Below are positions 25,139-33,800 of a stretch of DNA of 64,000 nt, one piece after another (position 1 is the first letter of the stretch; every line of letters begins with the position of its first letter). Location of the stretch: contig JAFAEQ010000010.1 in NCBI GenBank assembly GCA_023423935.1, positions 124,001 to 188,000 on the forward strand, read 5' to 3'. This stretch comes from Pseudomonadota bacterium (GTDB lineage: Bacteria > Pseudomonadota > Gammaproteobacteria > Steroidobacterales > Steroidobacteraceae). The translations under genes and the position numbers were made by a program. The notes under the pieces are model-generated. The model ran no database searches and was not told where the DNA came from. It worked only from the letters and a program-made list of their open reading frames with translations.

Positions 25139-25939
25139 ATGCCTGACAACGACAAGGGAGCAACACTCAACGACCGCGTCCTGTCGTACGGCGACGTCGC
25201 CGTCGAGCAAGGCAAGGTCGCAACCCAGTCATCGGTGGTGCCTCCCGCCAAGGCTGCTCCCGCGAAGATCGAAGTCATCAATGTCATCCTGATCGATCGG
25301 CGGAGTCTCGTGTCCGACGGCGCACGCACCACGATCAAGACGCGACTCACGCGTGACCTGAATGCGCTGGGCGTCGTGAACAAGGAACCCGACGTCTTGA
25401 AAGCGAAGGGACTGCGCTTCGAGGTGCGCTGGGAATCGAAGATGCCGAGCGCCGCGCAGCAGGAGGCCTACGACAAGTGGGACTTCCCTTTGTATTTCGA
25501 GAAGGCGCATACCAGCGACAACCTCCCCTCGAGCGAGGTGACCAAGCGCATGCAGGCACATGGCATCCGCAACGCTGGCAAGGCCGCACAGCAATTCAAG
25601 GCAGCCGACGAGGGCTGGGCTTCGAAGGCCGTGGAAGGACTGGGCATTCAGCCGCTATCAGGCTACCGCAAGCTCGGCTTCATCAAGGTGGATGAGATCA
25701 GCTCACGCGCCACCGATATCGAAACGGCCTACATCAACGTCGTCAAGCACGAGTTTGGACACATGTGCAACATCACCCAGCATGCGTCCGCAGGTCTGAT
25801 GCTCGCTTCGGTGCCTATGAGCGATCCCAGGATCACCTTCGCCGAATCCAATCAGCGCGCCGTGCTGCGCGAACTGCAGCGGCTGCAGGCTCTAACGGAA
25901 GAGCAGATGCAGCGCTTGTACGAACGGCAGACCACATGA
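25139..25939 (+). CDS. Putative zincin-type metallopeptidase (HEFGH), unknown family
   Basis: 266 residues. ATG 25139 has AAGGAG 6 bases upstream. No signal peptide. The only firm motif is H204-E205-F-G-H208 followed by H215, giving HExxH with another His 7 residues on; the third ligand and Met-turn (possibly LMLASVPM, 220-227) are not certain. The first 45 residues look disordered; 45-125 alternates beta and helix. It is divergent from the coupled 537-aa/serine hydrolase genes, 136 bases away, and convergent with the xylosidase. It may be a self-contained partner of that pair (inference). Confidence 0.6.
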   Translation: MPDNDKGATLNDRVLSYGDVAVEQGKVATQSSVVPPAKAAPAKIEVINVILIDRRSLVSDGARTTIKTRLTRDLNALGVVNKEPDVLKAKGLRFEVRWESKMPSAAQQEAYDKWDFPLYFEKAHTSDNLPSSEVTKRMQAHGIRNAGKAAQQFKAADEGWASKAVEGLGIQPLSGYRKLGFIKVDEISSRATDIETAYINVVKHEFGHMCNITQHASAGLMLASVPMSDPRITFAESNQRAVLRELQRLQALTEEQMQRLYERQTT

Positions 25940-25956
25940 TCCGCCGCTCGTAGCGC

Positions 25957-27597
25957 TTAGCGGGTGACGTCCGCGACGTAGTCCCGCTCGCGATACTCGA
26001 AGTAGTCGAAGTCCGCGGGCTTTCCTGAGCCTGACATGTCCTGACACGCCATACCGACGAAGGCACCGGTGAAGTTCGGCTGGCCCGGCTGAGTCGCTTC
26101 GTCGCTCAGAATGCTCGCGTCGAACTGTTCGACGAGCCAAGTCCATGTCTGCTCGCCCTTGATTCGATAAGCGAAGCGAAGACGCTCGAAATCCACTTCC
26201 GCGCGCAGCTCGATGGCACCGGACGGAATCGGCAGCGGTGCCGTGAACGCATCGCTCTGCGGCGAATCCGGCGTGCAGGTCATGACGCGAATGTGTCGGC
26301 CGACGGTTTCGTCGGTGGAGACATAGAGATAGTGAAACTTCGAGGAGTTGTAGTAGCAGACAAGCCCGGCCGCCTGCTGGAAATGCTCCGGCTCGAACTC
26401 CATCAGCGTGGAGGCGCTGTAGCAGTGCGCCTGCTGGCGGCGCGCAACGAGCGCCTGCTTGAACAGGCTGCCGAGCGTTTCACGACCGAACAGGCGCAGA
26501 TAGCCACGGCGTGCGCTCAGACTGAACAACTGCTCCGGCCAGGGCGAGCGCAGCCACTGAAAGTCGATCGGCAGCTGCTCGCTGTCGAAGTCCTCGCGAA
26601 TGGGCGGTGCGAAGAACTCTGTTTTCGGCAGATCCGGCGCAGGCGTCGTCAGCGTCGAAACGCCCTGCCCGTCTTCGGTCCGCAGCCAATGGTCCTTGCC
26701 CCAGACCATGCGTTGAATGGCCGTTTCGCGCCCCAGCGTGCAACGGCCGCGATTGGGAATCGGACGACCGCAAAGATAGACCGCATAGGTTTCGCCACTC
26801 TGGGTTTCGACGAGATCGCCGTGACCTGCGCGCTGGAGCTGCGCATCCGGCCGGTGCCGCGCAGTAATGATGTAGGCATCCGGATGCAACTCGTACGGAC
26901 CGGTGAGCGAGCGTGAGCGCGCCATCGTCATCGCATGGCCCCACCCCGTGCCGCCTTCAGCCGTGATCAGATAGTAATAGCCGTTGCGCTTGTACAGATG
27001 CGGTGCTTCGGTCAGCCCCAGACGTGTCCCCGGGAAAATATTCTTGCGTTCGCCGACCAGCCGTCGCGCCGCGGGCGAATACTCCTGCAGCACGATGCCT
27101 GCGAATCGATTGTGTCCGGGGCGATGATCCCAGAGCTGATTCACCAGATACTTGCGACCGTCATCGTCGTGAAAGAGCGAAGGATCGAAGCCACTGCTGT
27201 TGAGATACACCGGGTCGGACCAGTCGCCATCGATCGTGGGACACGTGACGAGATAGTTGTGGAAGTCGCGCAGCGATGCGCCCGATGCACCGCCCACCGT
27301 CGTGCGTCCGTAGCGCTTCACGTCGGTATAGATCAGGTAGAACAGACCGTTGTCGTACGACAGACACGGCGCCCAGACGCCGCAGGAATCGGGATCGCCG
27401 AGCATGTTGAGCTGGCTCGGCCGCCGCAGCGGACGCGTCAGCAGGCGCCAGTTCACCAGATCGCGCGAGTGAAAAATCTGCACGCCCGGATACCACTCGA
27501 ACGTCGAGGTGGCGATGTAGTAGTCATCGCCGACCCGCACGATGGAGGGATCTGGATTGAAGCCCTTGAGGATCGGATTGTGAATGAGCTGCGACAT
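25957..27597 (-). CDS. GH43 beta-xylosidase
   Basis: 546 residues, cytoplasmic (no signal). The N-terminal five-bladed propeller has the GH43 catalytic set: base D16 (FNPDPSIV), pKa-tuning D138 (GFDPSLF) and acid E197 (LTEAPHLY). The C-terminal half (about 325-540) is the beta-sandwich typical of GH43 xylosidases such as XynB. It would release xylose (or arabinose) from short oligosaccharides imported into the cell. It starts 4 bases after the MFS transporter stop and is surely co-transcribed with it. Confidence 0.93.
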   Translation of the reverse strand: MSQLIHNPILKGFNPDPSIVRVGDDYYIATSTFEWYPGVQIFHSRDLVNWRLLTRPLRRPSQLNMLGDPDSCGVWAPCLSYDNGLFYLIYTDVKRYGRTTVGGASGASLRDFHNYLVTCPTIDGDWSDPVYLNSSGFDPSLFHDDDGRKYLVNQLWDHRPGHNRFAGIVLQEYSPAARRLVGERKNIFPGTRLGLTEAPHLYKRNGYYYLITAEGGTGWGHAMTMARSRSLTGPYELHPDAYIITARHRPDAQLQRAGHGDLVETQSGETYAVYLCGRPIPNRGRCTLGRETAIQRMVWGKDHWLRTEDGQGVSTLTTPAPDLPKTEFFAPPIREDFDSEQLPIDFQWLRSPWPEQLFSLSARRGYLRLFGRETLGSLFKQALVARRQQAHCYSASTLMEFEPEHFQQAAGLVCYYNSSKFHYLYVSTDETVGRHIRVMTCTPDSPQSDAFTAPLPIPSGAIELRAEVDFERLRFAYRIKGEQTWTWLVEQFDASILSDEATQPGQPNFTGAFVGMACQDMSGSGKPADFDYFEYRERDYVADVTR

Positions 27598-27601
27598 GGG
27601 A

Positions 27602-28873
27602 TTACGGTGAGACTGCCAGGACCGGAGCAGGACTGACGCGATCGCGAACCAGAGTCCAGAGCACTACGGCTCCGACCAGATCCAGCACGCCGAGCGCGAC
27701 AAAGAAAGGATTGTAGCCAACGGTGGCGACGAGACCGCCGATCAGCAGCGAGAACAGCAGTACGCCGAGGTTCGCGAGCGTGCCCGCGAGGCCTGCGACA
27801 GTGCCGATCTCGTTACGCTTGAACAGATCCGAAGACATCGTGATGACGGTGACCGAGAGGGTCTGATGTGCAAAGCCGCCGAGGCAGATCAACGCAAGCG
27901 CTGCGTAGGGACTCTGCACCTGTCCGACGAACATCATGGAGATCATCATGAGCGCACCGATCGTGAATGCGCCCTTGCGCGCGTTGATCAGTGAAATGCC
28001 ACGCTTCTGGAGCGTCAGTACCAGATAGGGACCGAACAGGCTGCCGACGTCGGCGGCCAGAAACGGCAGCCAGGCAAAGATCGCGATCTGCTTCAGATCG
28101 AAGCCGTGCACTTTCGTGAGATACAGCGGAATCCAGAATGACAGCGTTCCCCAGGTGGGATCCGCCAGGAACCGCGGAATCGCAATGCCCCAGAAATTAC
28201 GCTGGGTGATGATGTTCCAGACCGACGGTCGACCGACACCGGCATTCAGGTGTTGCTCCTGGCCCGATTCGATGTACTCGCGCTCAGCGGGCGACAGCAG
28301 CCGGGACTGACCCGGCGCGTTATAGAAGCGCAGCCAGATCGCCACCCAGATGAAGGCAATGGCGCCGATGATCACGAAGGCAGCGCGCCAGTCGTAGAAG
28401 TAGATGGCGATTGCCACGAGCGGCGGGGCGACCGCGGCTCCCACGGCGGCACCGATGTTGTAGATGCCGCTCGCAAAGCCGCGTTCCTTCGCGGGAAACC
28501 ATTCGGCCACCACCTTCATGCCGGCGGTGTGCGTGGTGCCTTCGGCGAAACCGAGCAGGCCGCGCAGGACGGCGAAGGATTGCCAGCTGTTGCCGAGTCC
28601 ATGCGCCATCGTGAAGACCGCCCATCCCGAGGCGAACATGGCCAGCCCGATCTTGAGCCCGATGGAGTCGAGGATGTAGCCGACCACGGGCTGCATCATG
28701 ATGCCGGCCTGGAAAAAGCCGACGATCCAACTGTACTGCTGCTCGGTGATGTGCAGCTCCTCCATCATGGTCGGAGCCGCTACGGAAAGCGTGCCGCGTG
28801 TCAGGTAATTGAGAATGGTGCCGATGGTGAGCAGACCGATCATCCACCAGCGCAGGCCCCAGAGCTTCGCCAT
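27602..28873 (-). CDS. MFS transporter, anion:cation symporter (ExuT/GudP-like)
   Basis: 423 residues, about 12 hydrophobic segments, with the family's N-terminal MIGLLTIGTILNYLTRGTLS helix and the EWFPAKERGFASG loop. The family carries hexuronates, glucarate or related sugar acids with H+. It is the first gene of a two-gene operon with the GH43 xylosidase. The pairing suggests uptake of an aldouronate or xylo-oligosaccharide-type substrate rather than simple galacturonate (inference). A LacI-type operator lies 33 bases upstream. Confidence 0.85.
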   Translation of the reverse strand: MAKLWGLRWWMIGLLTIGTILNYLTRGTLSVAAPTMMEELHITEQQYSWIVGFFQAGIMMQPVVGYILDSIGLKIGLAMFASGWAVFTMAHGLGNSWQSFAVLRGLLGFAEGTTHTAGMKVVAEWFPAKERGFASGIYNIGAAVGAAVAPPLVAIAIYFYDWRAAFVIIGAIAFIWVAIWLRFYNAPGQSRLLSPAEREYIESGQEQHLNAGVGRPSVWNIITQRNFWGIAIPRFLADPTWGTLSFWIPLYLTKVHGFDLKQIAIFAWLPFLAADVGSLFGPYLVLTLQKRGISLINARKGAFTIGALMMISMMFVGQVQSPYAALALICLGGFAHQTLSVTVITMSSDLFKRNEIGTVAGLAGTLANLGVLLFSLLIGGLVATVGYNPFFVALGVLDLVGAVVLWTLVRDRVSPAPVLAVSP

Positions 28874-28905
28874 GCGTGAGCATCCCCCCGGATCTTGATT
28901 GTGTG

Positions 28906-28919
28906 TGTTAACGCTAACC
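28906..28919 (-). promoter_or_regulatory. LacI-type operator upstream of the transporter-xylosidase operon
   Basis: GTTAAC|GCTAAC (28907-28918) is a near-perfect 12-bp palindrome (11 of 12 bases symmetric counting both halves, one mismatch pair) with the central CpG typical of LacI/GalR-family sites. It is placed between the promoter region and the MFS start codon. The regulator gene is not in the window. Confidence 0.6.
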
Positions 28920-29078
28920 TATCACACCTGAGCGTCCGCATTGACGCTGGAGTCCGGGCACTGCCGCGCGAGGATCTTCGACCAATGTCAAATAGACAGC
29001 TCGCCGCGTTGGCGGGCTCGCCGTGCGGGCTCGGCGCGCGACGGCACGCGCAGAGCCCTCAGCTGTTCTTGTTGTTGC

Positions 29079-29717
29079 TTACGGAAGATCGTAAGCGGCT
29101 GTGGTCTTCTCGCGCACCTGTTCGCTGTCCGCGCCAGGTGCCATCTCGATCAGCCTGAATCTCGATTTGCGATCGTCACGAGCGAACACCGCAAGGTCCG
29201 TGATGATCATGTCGACGACGTTGGCTCCCGTGAGCGGGAGGTCGCACTGGGGCTTGAATTTCGCGGCTCCGTCTTTCGAGGTGTGCTCCATGACGACCAC
29301 TACCTTCTTGACACCCGCGACCAGATCCATGGCGCCGCCCATGCCCTTGACCATCTTGCCCGGCACCATCCAGTTCGCGAGATCGCCTGTTTCGCTCACT
29401 TCCATGCCGCCCAGGATCGACAGGTCGATATGGCCGCCACGAATCATTCCGAAGCTGTCGGCAGACGAGAAATACGACGAGATCGGCAGCTCCGTGATCG
29501 TCTGCTTGCCGGCGTTGATGAGATCCGGATCCTCTTCACCTTCGAACGGAAACGGGCCCATCCCCAGCATCCCATTCTCCGACTGCAGCACGACTTTCAT
29601 TCCTTCAGGAATGTAGTTGGCCACAAGCGTGGGAATCCCGATACCGAGATTCACATAGAACCCATCCCGCAACTCTCGTGCGGCCCGCTGCGCCATCTGA
29701 TCTCTTGTCCAAGGCAT
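29079..29717 (-). CDS. scoB: 3-oxoacid CoA-transferase subunit B
   Basis: 212 residues from MPWTRDQM, with GGAG 6 bases before. A longer frame reaches 30065 but antisense/frame-shifted to scoA. The catalytic Glu is E47 in S46-ENG49, the family signature. With subunit A it moves CoA from succinyl-CoA (or acetyl-CoA) to acetoacetate or another 3-oxoacid. Unusually, 113 bases holding an inverted repeat separate it from scoA, where genomes usually have a close or overlapping junction. Confidence 0.92.
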   Translation of the reverse strand: MPWTRDQMAQRAARELRDGFYVNLGIGIPTLVANYIPEGMKVVLQSENGMLGMGPFPFEGEEDPDLINAGKQTITELPISSYFSSADSFGMIRGGHIDLSILGGMEVSETGDLANWMVPGKMVKGMGGAMDLVAGVKKVVVVMEHTSKDGAAKFKPQCDLPLTGANVVDMIITDLAVFARDDRKSRFRLIEMAPGADSEQVREKTTAAYDLP

Positions 29718-29739
29718 AAAGACTCCAACGGAACCAGGA

Positions 29740-29824
29740 GTAACCACATAGAACACAAAGATCACAAAGTCAGAGAAGCAGTGAGCGCTTGCTCGTTTGC
29801 GTTCTTCGTAATCAGTGTGGTTAC
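29740..29824. repeat. Nested inverted repeat between scoA and scoB
   Basis: Perfect 9-bp outer arms GTAACCACA (29740-29748) and TGTGGTTAC (29816-29824); internal ACACAAAGA/TCACAAAG-like tandem units after the left arm and a degenerate counterpart (GAACGCAAACGAGCAAG) on the other side; central GAGC-GCTT-GCTC hairpin (29783-29794). It starts 6 bases after the scoA stop on the minus strand and ends 22 bases before the scoB ATG. Confidence 0.7.
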
Positions 29825-29830
29825 ACGTAA

Positions 29831-30544
29831 TTAGGCAACGCGTTTGCGCACCGTGCGCTGCTCGATCGGTTTGCGATAGTTCGATCCCTGGAAGATTCGC
29901 TGCACGAAAATTCCAGGAGTGTGGATCTGATCGGGATCGAGCTCGCCGGCATCCACCAGCTCTTCGACTTCGGCGATGGTCACTCGCCCAGCCGTGGCCA
30001 TCATCGGATTGAAGTTGCGCGCCGTCTTGCGATAGATCAGGTTGCCTTCGGTGTCGCCCTTCCATGCTTTCACGATCGACAGATCTGCGGTGAGGCCAGT
30101 TTCGAGCACGAAAGTCTCACCGTTGACGACGCGCTGTTCCTTGCCTTCGGCAACGAGCGTTCCGGCGCCGGTACGCGTGTAGAACCCGTAGATCCCGGCG
30201 CCGCCGGCACGGATGCGCTCGGCGAGCGTGCCCTGAGGATTGAATTCCAGCTCGAGCTCGCCTGCGAGGTACTGCCGCTCGAATTCTTTGTTCTCGCCCA
30301 CGTAGGACGAGATCATCTTGCGGATCTGCCGCGTCTTGAGCAGCAGCCCGAGGCCGAACTCATCGACACCGGCGTTGTTTGAAATCACCGTGAGATCGCG
30401 CGCGCCCGAATCGCGCAACGCGAGAATCAGATTCTCCGGAATGCCGCAGAGCCCAAAGCCCCCGGACATGACGGTCATGCCGTCGCGTATGACATCGGCC
30501 AACGCCGCTTTCGCGTCAGCGTAAACCTTGGAAGAGGCGCCCAT
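29831..30544 (-). CDS. scoA: 3-oxoacid CoA-transferase subunit A
   Basis: 237 residues of the CoA transferase family I alpha subunit: GGFGLCGIPENLI, the NNAGVDEFGLG block, GTGxG-type TRTGAGTLVAEGKE and GNLIYRKTARNFNP. GGGGG lies before ATG 30544. It works with scoB in ketone-body or 3-oxoacid activation, feeding the acetoacetyl-CoA thiolase. The upstream sequence contains one TCTTGTAT half-site (30558-30565) shared with the palindrome before the thiolase gene. Confidence 0.93.
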   Translation of the reverse strand: MGASSKVYADAKAALADVIRDGMTVMSGGFGLCGIPENLILALRDSGARDLTVISNNAGVDEFGLGLLLKTRQIRKMISSYVGENKEFERQYLAGELELEFNPQGTLAERIRAGGAGIYGFYTRTGAGTLVAEGKEQRVVNGETFVLETGLTADLSIVKAWKGDTEGNLIYRKTARNFNPMMATAGRVTIAEVEELVDAGELDPDQIHTPGIFVQRIFQGSNYRKPIEQRTVRKRVA

Positions 30545-30604
30545 CGCAATCCCCCGCTCTTGTATCGAGGCTTGCGATTGTAGCTAGCGCGCCGAGAAAA
30601 GAAT

Positions 30605-30800
30605 GGCCGCAAAGACCGCAGAAAAGAAGCGTATACAAACAGGATGGAAGTCCGGGTCCCAGTCCTGCGGAAAATGACACGAGCGCGAATGCGTAGCCGC
30701 TGCCGAGCTACGCATGGAACTCGTATCAGTTGCGGCCTTTGAGCCTTCTCACCTGTGACTTGCGTCCTTAGCTATTCTCTTTTTTGCGGTCTTTGCGGCC
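30605..30800. repeat. Nested inverted repeat, CGCAAAGACCGCA family (copy 2)
   Basis: Outer arms GGCCGCAAAGACCGCA (30605-30620) and its exact complement (30785-30800), 164 bases apart, each followed inward by an A/G-rich stretch. A perfect 8-bp central stem ATGCGTAG/CTACGCAT (30689-30696/30708-30715) extends through TGACACGAG against CTCGTATCA. The element begins 10 bases after the metH stop (minus strand) and fills most of the 266-bp gap to scoA. Confidence 0.85.
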
Positions 30801-30810
30801 ATCCGAGGTT

Positions 30811-33800
30811 TCACGCCGCGTCGGCGTTGGAATCCGGATCGTATCCAAGATTCGGCGAGAGCCAGCGCTGCGCTTCCTCCAGCGAGATCTTTTTGCGCGC
30901 GGCATAGTTCTGAACCTGGTCGAGATCGATCTTGCCGACGGCGAAGTAGTGCGACTTCGGATGCGAGAAGTACCAGCCGCTCACCGCGGCGGTTGGATAC
31001 ATCGCGAACGATTCCGTGATCCTGATGCCGGCATTCTTTTCCGGATCGATGAGGCTCCACAGCGTCGCCTTCTCCGTGTGATCCGGACAGGCGGGATAGC
31101 CGGGCGCGGGTCGGATGCCGCGATACTCCTCCTTGATCAACTGATCGTTGCTGAACCGCTCGTCCGGCGCATAACCCCAGAACTCGCGGCGCACACGCTC
31201 GTGCAGTCGCTCGGCGAACGCTTCAGCCAGGCGGTCGGCCAGCGCTTTGAGCATGATGCTCGAATAGTCATCGTGCGCCGCTGCGAAGCGCTCGAGGTGC
31301 GGTTCGATGCCAATGCCCGCGGTCACGGCGAATGCACCGATGTAGTCGCGTCGACCCGAATCGCGCGGCGCGATGAAATCGGCGAGCGCATCGTGCGACT
31401 GACCTTCCGGCTTGCCCTTCTGCTGACGCAGGAAATGCAATCGATGCAGCACGCGCGAGCGCGACTCGTCGGCGTAGATCTCGACGTCGTCGTCCTCGAC
31501 GCTGTTCGCCGGAAAGAGCCCGAACACGGCGCGCGCCGTCAGCCAGCGCTCGCGAATGAGTTGCTTCAGCATGCGCCGCGCATCCGCGTACAGATTGCTC
31601 GCCTGCTCGCCGACAACGGAATCCGTGAGAATGTCCGGGAACTTGCCGGCGAACTCCCAAGCATTGAAGAACGGCATCCAGTCGATGTAGCGCGTCAGAT
31701 CCTCGAGCGAATAATCCTCGAAGGTGCGGATGCCTAAGAACTTGGGAATCGGCGGCTCGTAGCTGTCCCAGCCGCCCTTGAACTTGTTGTCGCGCGCCTG
31801 CCCGATCGACAACTGCGGCGCCTTGATCTTGCGACCGTGATGCTGCTCGCGACGCGTTGCATGCTCGGCCTTGAGTTTCGCCACGAACTCCTGGCGCGTC
31901 TGCGGCGTCATCAGTTGCTGACATACGCCGACCGAGCGCGAGGCGTCCTTTACATAGACGACCGCACCCTTGTACTGCGGATCGATCTTGACTGAGGTAT
32001 GCGCGGGTGAAGTCGTTGCGCCACCGATCAGCAACGGTTTGTCGAACCCCTGGCGCTGCATCTCGCGCGCCACGTGGACCATCTCATCGAGCGAGGGTGT
32101 GATCAGGCCGGACAGTCCGATCATGTCGGCCTCTTCGCGCAATGCCGTTTCGAGGATCCGCTCGCACGGCACCATCACACCGAGGTCGATCACCTCGAAG
32201 TTATTACATTGCAATACGACGCCGACGATGTTCTTGCCGATGTCGTGCACGTCTCCCTTGACCGTCGCCATGACGACCTTGCCGTTCGAACGCGAGGTCG
32301 TTCCAGCGCGCAACTTCTCTTCCTCGATGAAGGGAATCAGGTGCGCCACCGCCTTCTTCATCACTCGGGCAGACTTCACGACCTGCGGCAGGAACATCTT
32401 CCCCGAGCCGAACAGATCGCCGACCACATTCATGCCATCCATGAGCGGACCTTCGATCACCTGCAGCGGGCGCTCGAACTGCAATCGCGCCTCCTCGGTG
32501 TCCTCGATGACGAACTCGTCGATACCTTTGACCAGCGCATGTTCCAGACGCTTGGCCACGGGCAAGGCGCGCCAAGCCAGGTCTTCGACCTTCTTTGCGC
32601 CGGCCTCGCCCTTGTAGCGGCCGGCGATCTCGAGCAGTCGCTCCGTAGCATCGGCACGGCGATTGAGGATCACATCCTCCACGCGCTCACGCAGCTCGGC
32701 GTCGATGTTCTCGTAGATGGCGAGCTGGCCTGCATTCACGATGCCCATCGTCATCCCCGCCTGAATGGCGTGATAGAGGAACACCGAGTGCATGGCTTCG
32801 CGCACTGCATCGTTGCCGCGGAACGAGAACGAAACGTTGCTGACGCCGCCGCTCACATGCGCATGGGGACATGCCGCACGAATCTGCCGCGTGGCTTCGA
32901 TGAAATCGACCGAGTAGTTGTTGTGCTCCTCGATGCCGGTCGCGACCGCGAAAATGTTCGGATCGAAAATGATGTCCTCGGGCGGGAAACCCACCTTCTG
33001 CGTGAGCACTTCATACGAGCGCTTGCAGATCTCGACTTTGCGCTCGATGGTGTCGGCCTGACCCTTTTCGTCGAACGCCATGACGACCACTGCCGCGCCG
33101 TACGCGCGCACCTTGCGGGCGTGCTCGATGAACAGCTCCTCCCCTTCCTTCAGGCTGATCGAGTTCACGACACCCTTGCCCTGGATGCGCTTCAGCCCCG
33201 CCTCGATCACCGACCATTTCGAGGAGTCGATCATGATCGGCACGCGCGCGATATCGGGCTCGGAGGCGATGAGATTCAGGAAACGAACCATCGCCGCTTC
33301 CGAATCCAGCATGCCCTCGTCCATGTTGATGTCGATCATCTGCGCGCCGTTGGCGACCTGCTGACGTGCGATGTCGAGCGCTGCGTTGTAATCGTCGGCT
33401 TCGATGAGCTTGCGGAATTTGGCGGAGCCCGTGACGTTCGTCCGCTCGCCCACGTTCACGAAAAGGCTGTCCTTGCCGATGTTGAACGGCTCCAGTCCGG
33501 ACAGGCGGCATTTGGGCTCGAGCACCGGCGGCTTGCGCGGCGTCACACCTTCCATGTGTTCGCGAATATGGCGAATGTGATCGGGCGTCGTACCGCAGCA
33601 GCCACCGACGATGTTCACGAAACCATTGATGGCGAAATCGTGGATCAGATCCGCGGTCTCGCAGGCAGCCTCGTCGTACTCGCCGAACGCGTTCGGCAGG
33701 CCAGCGTTCGGATAGGCGCAGACATAGGTATCGGCAATGCGCGAGAGCTCTTCGATGTAAGGACGCAACTGCTTCGCACCCAGTGCGCAGTTGAGCCCGA

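Noticed and set aside
29079..30065. Longer scoB frame extending 116 codons upstream
   Set aside because: The extension runs out of frame through scoA and the repeat; the conserved start MPWTRDQM has a proper ribosome site.
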